From Dysgonomonas gadei ATCC BAA-286 (lineage in GTDB: Bacteria > Bacteroidota > Bacteroidia > Bacteroidales > Dysgonomonadaceae), in the NCBI RefSeq assembly GCF_000213555.1, contig NZ_GL891985.1, positions 120,618-184,617 on the forward strand: DNA of 64,000 nucleotides. Reading direction: 5' to 3'. A program made the position numbers and the translations under genes. How positions within the stretch are numbered: the stretch's first letter is position 1; each line of letters begins with the position of its first letter. Below, piece after piece: positions 58,089 to 64,000 of this stretch. The notes under the pieces were generated by a model. That model was not told where the DNA came from. It ran no database searches and was given only the letters and a program-made list of their open reading frames with translations.

Positions 58089-58735
58089 ATATAATATTCG
58101 GCGAGGTCTACCAGTCCGGCACGCATAGCATACTTAATAGCCTCGTGCACATTGTTTACTTCCAACTTACGGAAGATATTTTTACGGTGAGTGATGATCG
58201 TATGAAAGCTAAGATTACGGTTCGATGCTATTTCTTTCGTCGTCCGTCCCAATGCTATCTCCTTGAGAATCTCTTTCTCTGTAACAGTAAGAATATGATC
58301 CAGTGATTCGATCACAGGCTTCTGGCTTTGCAAAAGCTGGTTTGTAACACGTCCGCAGATAAAACGTTCGCCACGGAATATATGCAGCAAACCCATATTT
58401 ATCTCATCCAGTTCGCATGACTTCAGGACAATACTAAACGACTCACTGCTCATAATCAGGCGACGGAGAAAGTCATAACTCAACTCTTCGGAAAACAATA
58501 GCCAACGGGACTGTGAAAATCTATACCCTACATTTAGCAGTTCGTCTACACTCCCAAAATCGGAGAGGGTATAATCCAGTATCACAACTGCATCGGGGGT
58601 AGCTGTAAGCATCTTCACCAGATCGCCCTTACTGTCGGCGACCTGAACAGATGATGCCTTGTTGGTATCACTTATAAGGGTTTCTATCCCCACACGTGTG
58701 ATATCCTGCCTGTCGACTATAATTACATCTTTCAT
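58085..58735 (-). CDS. Orphan NarL/LuxR-type response regulator
   Basis: 216 aa from ATG 58735. The receiver-like N-terminal domain starts MKDVIIVDRQD. The phospho-accepting Asp is in VVILDYTLSDFG, and the conserved Lys is in SIVLKSC. One of the usual paired acidic residues after the first strand is replaced (VDRQD instead of VDD), so Mg binding may be altered. The C-terminal HTH is canonical: LTVTEKEILKEIALGRTTKE, then IASNRNLSFHTIITHRKNIF. No histidine kinase is adjacent. A TTG start at 58771 is rejected because it overlaps the TATCTTTG box. Confidence 0.87.
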   Translation of the reverse strand: MKDVIIVDRQDITRVGIETLISDTNKASSVQVADSKGDLVKMLTATPDAVVILDYTLSDFGSVDELLNVGYRFSQSRWLLFSEELSYDFLRRLIMSSESFSIVLKSCELDEINMGLLHIFRGERFICGRVTNQLLQSQKPVIESLDHILTVTEKEILKEIALGRTTKEIASNRNLSFHTIITHRKNIFRKLEVNNVHEAIKYAMRAGLVDLAEYYI

Positions 58736-58768
58736 CCCAATCTTTTGCGATTTGATATGATTAAAGCT

Positions 58769-58776
58769 CAAAGATA
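58769..58776 (-). promoter_or_regulatory. -7 promoter element for the LuxR-type regulator
   Basis: TATCTTTG on the minus strand (TAnnTTTG), 33 nt upstream of ATG 58735. It touches the stop region of the esterase gene upstream (58778), so the regulator is separately transcribed although it lies only 42 nt downstream. Confidence 0.55.
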
Positions 58777-58777
58777 G

Positions 58778-59602
58778 TTATTTCCGTCCAAAGAACTTTG
58801 AAAAAAACATCATTTGATAATCTACGGCATTGTTCCAGTAGTCATGTGTATGTGCTCCCGGACGTATAATATAATCGTGAGGAATATTCATATATAACAT
58901 TTTCTTATGCAGTTCTTCATTTACATTATAAAAAAAGTCATTCACCCCACAGTCTATTATTATGGCCAGTGAGTTCGGCTCTATCTTATACAATTGGTCT
59001 ATAACAGTATGTTCATTCCATTGCCCTTCATTCTCTTTATATTTTCCAAGCCAGCTTTTCATTTCCCAATTGTTGGGAAAAGGACGGATATCTACCCCTC
59101 CGCTCATAGAACCGCATGCACCAAACATATCACTATGATTGATCCCAAGCCACAAGCCGCCATGACCACCCATACTGAAACCCGTTACAGCACGCCCTTT
59201 TGGGGAAGCTACAGTATTGTAATGTTCATCTATATACTTAATCAACTCGGAGCTTACATATGTTTCAAATTGCATTGACGGATCAACAGGGCTATCCCAG
59301 TACCAACTATTCTGCCCGTCGGGACAAACCACGATCATCTGCCAACGCGTAGCATCCTGAGGCAAACTCTTTTTAGTACCGTTTACCCACGTGTCATATT
59401 GTCCTCCATAGCCATGCAAAAGGTAAAGAACCGGGTACTTCGCGGGATTACTCTTGTCATATCCTTCCGGCAGAACAACTACATTTTTGATAGTCTTATT
59501 CATTTTAGGGCTGAATACCTGAATGGTATCTACTGTTTGCGAAAACAATGGCAGGCATGTTATAGCCACCAGCAAAGTCAAAGTTGTAAATAGTTTTTTC
59601 AT
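58778..59602 (-). CDS. Secreted alpha/beta-hydrolase esterase, paralogue B
   Basis: A 274-aa exported esterase of the esterase-D / feruloyl-acetyl esterase superfamily. Signal peptide MKKLFTTLTLLVAITCLPLF, cut near residue 21. The oxyanion-loop region is VLYLLHGYGGQYDTW, the nucleophile elbow is GFSMGGHGGLWLG, the acid region is IIDCGVNDFF, and the His is in RPGAHTHDYWNNA. It is about half identical to the next esterase upstream and 26 nt downstream of it, a clear tandem duplication. Substrate unknown; xylan side-chain or other acyl esters are possible. Confidence 0.88.
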   Translation of the reverse strand: MKKLFTTLTLLVAITCLPLFSQTVDTIQVFSPKMNKTIKNVVVLPEGYDKSNPAKYPVLYLLHGYGGQYDTWVNGTKKSLPQDATRWQMIVVCPDGQNSWYWDSPVDPSMQFETYVSSELIKYIDEHYNTVASPKGRAVTGFSMGGHGGLWLGINHSDMFGACGSMSGGVDIRPFPNNWEMKSWLGKYKENEGQWNEHTVIDQLYKIEPNSLAIIIDCGVNDFFYNVNEELHKKMLYMNIPHDYIIRPGAHTHDYWNNAVDYQMMFFSKFFGRK

Positions 59603-59628
59603 TTTGTCAGATCATTTAGTTATTAGGT

Positions 59629-60456
59629 TTATAAGTTGCTCTTATTAAAAAAGTCGGAGAAAAACTGTAGCTGTTTTACAATAGCTTTATTCCAGTATTT
59701 ACGGTCATGTCCTCCGGATTCTACAATATATTGGTGCTCTATCCCTTTATGTAGCATTGCCTGATGAAGTTGTTCGTTTACTTTCAGAAATCCATCTTCA
59801 GATCCGCAATTTATGATTACAGATAAAACATCCGGCTTTAGTTTTCCCAGCATATTAATAATCACACATTCATCCCATCGTTTTTTATTTGTGGCATAAC
59901 CACCCAACTGGCTACTCAGTTTATACACCTTTGGGAAGGGACGGAAATCCACAGCGCCACTCATAGACCCACATACACCGAAAACACCGGGATGAAGGAT
60001 AGCCAGACGCAAAGCCCCGTAACCGCCCATACTGAATCCCGATATAGCACGAGCCGGGGATGAAGGTATTGTTTTGTATTTATTGTCTATCGACTCTACC
60101 AGTTCCTCTGTTATGTATGTTTCGAATTGTGAAGCAGGATTTACCGGGCTATCGAGATACCAGCTATTTTCCCCGTTGGGGCATACGATTATCATATTAT
60201 ATTTGGTTGCGTCGTCAGGCAATTCTTTCCTTATTACCTTTGTCCATGAGATATGATCGGCCTGTACACCATGAAGAAGATACAGTACCGGATATTTTAT
60301 GGTGTCCTGCCTGTTATATCCGGCAGGAAGAATGACAAGATTCTTTATGTCCCTTCCCATCTTTTTACTGAATACCTCAATAGTATCAACAGTCTGCGCA
60401 TTGAGACTACCGATAAAGCAAAGCAAGGAAAATAATATATAAAGACTCCTTTTCAT
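59629..60456 (-). CDS. Secreted alpha/beta-hydrolase esterase, paralogue A
   Basis: 275 aa from ATG 60456, which begins a signal peptide (MKRSLYILFSLLCFIGSLNA). An upstream ATG at 60483 would overlap the preceding gene by 26 nt. Motifs are VLYLLHGVQADHISW, nucleophile GFSMGGYGALRLA, IINCGSEDGFL and ESGGHDRKYWN. It shares the SQTVDTIEVFS-type N-terminus with its paralogue. It follows the small membrane-anchored protein gene with a 1-nt gap, so it is part of one operon. Confidence 0.88.
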   Translation of the reverse strand: MKRSLYILFSLLCFIGSLNAQTVDTIEVFSKKMGRDIKNLVILPAGYNRQDTIKYPVLYLLHGVQADHISWTKVIRKELPDDATKYNMIIVCPNGENSWYLDSPVNPASQFETYITEELVESIDNKYKTIPSSPARAISGFSMGGYGALRLAILHPGVFGVCGSMSGAVDFRPFPKVYKLSSQLGGYATNKKRWDECVIINMLGKLKPDVLSVIINCGSEDGFLKVNEQLHQAMLHKGIEHQYIVESGGHDRKYWNKAIVKQLQFFSDFFNKSNL

Positions 60457-60457
60457 A

Positions 60458-60865
60458 TCATCTGAATATACCCCAGTTGTCATTCAGTTTCTTTAAGGCC
60501 AGACCTTCTTTATTTTCTGATTCTTTAAGGCCTTTTACACAATACCAATATTCGAATGGAGCAATATAATTCTCGAAATCGACATTCAGATGAATTATTG
60601 CAGTGTCATCCGTATCATATGTTATCCAATATCTTCGCACCGACAATTTCTTTTTCAACGAGTCTATTATACTGAGATCTTCATCTTCACTCGATGTCGA
60701 TATCTTATCTTTTAGCAATTCGAAAGAGAATCTGTTATCTTCATAAAACATCGTTATCTTTTCTTCCTCCGTATACCAGAATCGCTGGTAAGATATATAA
60801 AGCAATGCGGCAATTAAACATAGTGTGAATATTCCTCTGGTCGATCTGTTCCTTCTGTTGCTCAT
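60458..60865 (-). CDS. Small membrane-anchored protein (135 aa), unknown
   Basis: Started at ATG 60865 (an upstream TTG would overlap the preceding gene). A basic N-terminus (MSNRRNRSTRG) and one membrane segment (IFTLCLIAALLYISYQRFW) are followed by an extracytoplasmic domain of about 100 residues, rich in acidic residues and aromatics (WITYDTDDTAIIHLNVDFEN). Not recognised. It is four nt after the flippase-like gene and one nt before the first esterase, so it is certainly in the same transcription unit. Confidence 0.65.
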   Translation of the reverse strand: MSNRRNRSTRGIFTLCLIAALLYISYQRFWYTEEEKITMFYEDNRFSFELLKDKISTSSEDEDLSIIDSLKKKLSVRRYWITYDTDDTAIIHLNVDFENYIAPFEYWYCVKGLKESENKEGLALKKLNDNWGIFR

Positions 60866-60869
60866 ATAG

Positions 60870-61901
60870 TTAATCCTCTTTCTTTCCAAACGATTTCTTC
60901 ACCCATCCCGGTACAATTACGGCACCTACAAACAGGTAATTGTAATAAGTAAGTAGCCGCCACAGCAGGATTATAACAGGTACTACACCTGCCAACGGAA
61001 TAAATTCGCTCAGGTACTGTTTGAATATAAATTCCGTAAACCCGCTTCCTCCAGGAGTGGGACTGACCACCATAACAACCCACATAACAAACTGGCGGGC
61101 AAAAATCAACAGATTATCATGTACCTGAAAGAATGCCATAAAAATAGCATTCACTACCAGATAACGTGAACTCCACGACAAGATGGTAGCCATTATCAGC
61201 GGAAACCAATACGACAGCGTCTTACCTCTAATCTCCCTTGAACTTATAATAAGGTCATCTCCGGCTTTAGCCGCACTTTTGTGCCAACGACGAAGGAATG
61301 GTAGCCTGAATATCTTTATTATCAGCCAGCGGATAGCCTGAGGCCTGAAAAACAGCCCCACTATCAACAGTGTACACAGAAGCATCTTGATAATATAGGC
61401 AACAATGAAAAGCACCAACACCCCCGAACCCAATGCCGTATTGTCGGCAAACAGGTTATGGAAAGGGATAAATATAAGAAGTATAGGAAAGGTGACTACG
61501 AAAAACATCTCATCGAGCAGCAAAGTCACAAATACCATTGCCGTACTGCGCCCGACGGGAATTTTCTCTTTTGCCAGAAATAATACAGCCATACTCGAAC
61601 CCCCTACTACGGAAGGGGTGACAGCTGTTCCAAACTCAGCCAACAGGGTAACTTTGATGCATTGTTTCCACGACAATTGCTTTTCTGTAAGGTAACGGTA
61701 ACGGATTACAAAGCCCGTATCGCGCCCCAGCATAAAACAGAAAGCAACAAAAATCCAGAAAACAGTATGTTCCGTAATTGTGATTTGCCTGAGATCTTCC
61801 AGATTAAATTCACGGCTGAACATATAGATGATAACCCCCATACCTATAAATGTAGGCACAAGTATTTTCCAAATACTAAAACTTGAAGACTCCTTTCCCA
61901 T
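60870..61901 (-). CDS. YbhN/UPF0104-type flippase-like membrane protein
   Basis: 343 aa with about eight membrane segments, of the lysylphosphatidylglycerol-synthase-TM/AglD family. Characteristic segments are AEFGTAVTPSVVGGSSMAVL (about 85-104) and VSPTPGGSGFTEFIF (about 275-290). The enzymatic domain of MprF is absent, so a lipid or glycan flippase role is more likely, by family. ATG 61901 is chosen since the in-frame TTG at 61925 lies in the TACTTTTG promoter box (61923-61930). First gene of the four-gene operon with the esterases. Confidence 0.85.
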   Translation of the reverse strand: MGKESSSFSIWKILVPTFIGMGVIIYMFSREFNLEDLRQITITEHTVFWIFVAFCFMLGRDTGFVIRYRYLTEKQLSWKQCIKVTLLAEFGTAVTPSVVGGSSMAVLFLAKEKIPVGRSTAMVFVTLLLDEMFFVVTFPILLIFIPFHNLFADNTALGSGVLVLFIVAYIIKMLLCTLLIVGLFFRPQAIRWLIIKIFRLPFLRRWHKSAAKAGDDLIISSREIRGKTLSYWFPLIMATILSWSSRYLVVNAIFMAFFQVHDNLLIFARQFVMWVVMVVSPTPGGSGFTEFIFKQYLSEFIPLAGVVPVIILLWRLLTYYNYLFVGAVIVPGWVKKSFGKKED

Positions 61902-62393
61902 CCGCAAAATCTGATGAATATACAAAAGTAAGAAAACATTTTATCTTTTTCTTTTCTTTTGTACATTTACAGTAAAGTATAATATTACACGAGATAATTT
62001 ACAGAATATCACAAAAGAAATAAGGTAATTTCAGCATAGGATATGACATTCTTATTATAACTTTATCTATATATTATAACCGGCTTATATTAAAGCCGGA
62101 AGAGAAAAAGTTACAATAGTAAAAATATGCAATATGTGTCAAGTTTGTCAGGTTTTGGATTTCATGTAAGCGCAATTCCGTGTTGTTATGCATTACTTAC
62201 AAATATTTCGGTTCATCGGATTTACAATGCAAATGGACGAGAATAAAGTAAAAACAACAAATAAAAAATTATTAAAAAGTGTAACTTTTGTTACCTTTTT
62301 GAATTTTCAATTCACTCCCTACAAAGGAAATAATGAAAACAATGCAAAAGTTGTCAAGTTTGTCAAGTTTTAACAAGTAAGTAGAAAAGAAAA
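61902..62393 (+). other. Intergenic gap with promoter box and repeats
   Basis: 492 nt without a credible gene. It contains the minus-strand promoter box TACTTTTG (61923-61930) of the flippase operon and the 9-nt-period repeats at 62138-62374. An ATG-started frame (62188-62373) runs through the repeats and reads VTFVTF ... VKFVKF, but I regard it as a by-product of the repeats. Confidence 0.5.
62138..62374 (+). repeat. 9-nt-period paired repeat, unit C
   Basis: GTCAAGTTTGTCAGGTTTT at 62138-62156, then GTAACTTTTGTTACCTTTTT at 62281-62300, then GTCAAGTTTGTCAAGTTTT at 62353-62371 followed by AAC. The last two have the same order, spacing class and orientation as units A and B near 39 kb. It ends 20 nt before the pbpC start. 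Confidence 0.6.
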
Positions 62394-64000
62394 ATGGTAA
62401 CACAATACCTACGAATTATAAAATCTTTCCTTATTCGCCAATGGGAAGGATACAAGGGAGCAAAGAAGAAATACCAAATCGGTATTCCTCTGTGCCTTGT
62501 CTTACTTGTATGGTATATATTCTGTCTGCCATCACCACTATTCCATGTACCATACAGCACAGTAGTTTCCGACAGACACGGAGAGTTGCTAGGCGCGCGT
62601 ATCGCCAACGATCAGCAATGGCGCTTCCCCACTTCCGACTCCATACCTGATAAATACAAGACCTGTCTGATAGAATTTGAAGACAGACATTTCAACCGCC
62701 ACTGGGGCGTAAATCCATTAGCTCTGGCCCGTGCTATAAAACAAAACATCAGTAGCGGACGGATTGTAAGCGGAGCCAGTACTATTACCATGCAAACTAT
62801 CCGCCTCTCGCGTAAAGAAAGCCGAACCTTCGGCGAAAAATTCATTGAGATGATCCTGGCCACCCGCCTCGAATTCTCTTATTCGAAAGACGAAATACTT
62901 AACCTGTACGCCTCACATGCTCCTATGGGTGGAAATGTAGTAGGTATAGAAGCTGCGTCGTGGCGATACTTCGGACATCAGGCGGCGACTTTGTCCTGGG
63001 CAGAAGCAGCCACCCTTGCAGTACTGCCCAACTCTCCTACCCTGATGCACTTTGGTAAGAACAGAGACAAATTGCTTACTAAAAGAAACAGGCTGTTGGA
63101 GCTATTGTACCAACGGGAGATACTGGATAAGGTGGATTACGAGCTGGCGGCATCCGAACCCCTGCCCTTCCAGCCACATCCCCTGCCACAGGTAGCGCCG
63201 CACCTTGTTACCCGCCTGTATAAAGAACAGGGAGGGAAGCATATAACTGCCACTATAGATAAATCGCAGCAGGAACGTATGGAGTCTGTTCTCAGCCGAT
63301 GGAATGCCGAATTTTCACAAAACGGGATAAAGAATATAGCTGCCATAGTCTTCGACGTAGAAAAGAATGAGGTGGTGGCCTATTGCGGCAATGTAGACTT
63401 CGAAAAAAGCACGTCGGCTAATCAGGTAGATGTGATACAGGCGCCACGCAGTACAGGAAGTATACTGAAACCATTTCTATATTGTGCGATGCTACAGGAA
63501 GGCGAATTACTACCCGACCAGCTACTACCCGATGTACCTATCAACCTGAATGGCTTTGCTCCGAAGAATTTCAGCCTGCAATACGACGGAGCTACACATG
63601 CTTCTGAAGCGCTTGCCCGCTCGCTCAATGTACCGTTTGTTGTTTCGCTGCGCAAATATAGTGTCCCTAAATTCTACAACCTCCTAAAACGGGCAGGAAT
63701 GACTACACTCAACCGCACTGCCGACAACTATGGCCTGTCGCTTATTTTAGGGGGTGCAGAAGGCAAGTTATGGGACATCAGTACCATATATCTTCAAATG
63801 GCTCAACAACTCAATACATACAATCAAGAGGGCCGGTATTATGATATGAAGCAGCCCTCATATATTTTTAATGAGAATAATAACGAAAAGGGAGATCGAA
63901 TCCCTGCTCCATTATTCTCGGCAGGAGCTATCTGGCAAACCTTCGAAGCTCTGACAAACGTAAATCGCCCCGAGGAGATAGACTGGCGCTCTATCCCTTC
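62394..64000 (+). CDS. pbpC: Penicillin-binding protein 1C, 5' part (cut by window end)
   Basis: Bifunctional peptidoglycan glycosyltransferase/transpeptidase-like protein. At least 535 residues are present and the frame is open at the window end. It starts at ATG 62394. One membrane segment (IGIPLCLVLLVWYIFCLP, about 29-46) precedes the GT51 domain: EFEDRHFNRHWGVNPLALAR with the catalytic Glu near 96, then SGASTITMQTIRL and GGNVVGIEAASWRYFG. The transpeptidase Ser356-x-x-Lys359 is in RSTGSILKPF. The absence of a long PBP1A-type insert and the short GT-TP linker fit PBP1C. It is not followed by more sequence, so the usual alpha-2-macroglobulin neighbour cannot be checked. Confidence 0.9.
   Translation, partial: MVTQYLRIIKSFLIRQWEGYKGAKKKYQIGIPLCLVLLVWYIFCLPSPLFHVPYSTVVSDRHGELLGARIANDQQWRFPTSDSIPDKYKTCLIEFEDRHFNRHWGVNPLALARAIKQNISSGRIVSGASTITMQTIRLSRKESRTFGEKFIEMILATRLEFSYSKDEILNLYASHAPMGGNVVGIEAASWRYFGHQAATLSWAEAATLAVLPNSPTLMHFGKNRDKLLTKRNRLLELLYQREILDKVDYELAASEPLPFQPHPLPQVAPHLVTRLYKEQGGKHITATIDKSQQERMESVLSRWNAEFSQNGIKNIAAIVFDVEKNEVVAYCGNVDFEKSTSANQVDVIQAPRSTGSILKPFLYCAMLQEGELLPDQLLPDVPINLNGFAPKNFSLQYDGATHASEALARSLNVPFVVSLRKYSVPKFYNLLKRAGMTTLNRTADNYGLSLILGGAEGKLWDISTIYLQMAQQLNTYNQEGRYYDMKQPSYIFNENNNEKGDRIPAPLFSAGAIWQTFEALTNVNRPEEIDWRSIP

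Noticed and set aside
62188..62373. 61-codon ORF in front of pbpC
   Set aside because: Its C-terminal half is made of the 9-nt-period repeats, it has no family features, and no start codon accompanies the equivalent frame in unit B.

Overview
The window is bacterial chromosome from a member of the Bacteroidetes, most likely order Bacteroidales; a Dysgonomonas-like genus is a guess. The signs are SusC/SusD outer-membrane proteins, several other TonB-dependent receptors, and promoters of the TTTG-N19-TAnnTTTG type. Start codons mostly lack a Shine-Dalgarno sequence. The gene order secE-nusG-rplKAJL-rpoBC next to tuf, tRNAs, hpf, xerC and rpsU is also typical. Most of the window is housekeeping core genome with AT-rich intergenic gaps; no prophage, CRISPR array or intact insertion sequence was found.

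Layout. 1-1,000: a small membrane protein, a strong terminator and a GC-rich foldback repeat (copy 1). 1-7.8 kb (+): secreted subtilase, xseA, a WG-repeat protein, xseB, ispD, two small genes and an M20 peptidase. 7.8-14 kb (-): potassium transporter Kup, a small membrane protein and a two-gene ABC exporter. 14-17.3 kb (+): ferritin, an ABC ATPase, pdxB and an acetyltransferase broken by one stop codon. 17.4-22.8 kb (-): a SusC/SusD/lipoprotein operon. 23.4-38.2 kb (-): the transcription/translation block from rpsU to rpoC, with three tRNAs. 38.2-39.6 kb: an acetyltransferase and a repeat-packed gap. 39.6-45.4 kb: a UbiB-type kinase, a DUF486 membrane protein, a TPR protein and three tandem secreted paralogues. 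45.4-51.3 kb (-): a TonB receptor with a His-rich partner, and a large beta-barrel protein. 51.5-58.1 kb (+): ftsK, foldback repeat copy 2, a phage-type HTH protein, a LolA-like protein, trxB and a helix-hairpin-helix protein. 58.1-61.9 kb (-): an orphan LuxR-type regulator and an operon of a flippase-like protein, a small protein and two esterases. 62.4 kb to the end: pbpC, cut by the window edge.

How genes work together. xseA and xseB encode the two exonuclease VII subunits. The ABC pair at 10.5-14.0 kb looks like a heterodimer with one degenerate ATP site. The ribosomal and RNA polymerase genes form the expected operon, with an attenuator-like hairpin between rplL and rpoB. rpsU has a leader of about 190 nt that opens with a strong Shine-Dalgarno sequence and a three-codon ORF, which is suggestive because bS21 helps control anti-Shine-Dalgarno access in this phylum.

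The best candidates for something undescribed are: (i) the two-copy GC-rich foldback element, one copy bounded by a perfect 93-bp inverted repeat, with compensatory base changes between copies; (ii) paired 9-nt-period direct repeats found in three intergenic regions; (iii) the rpsU leader.
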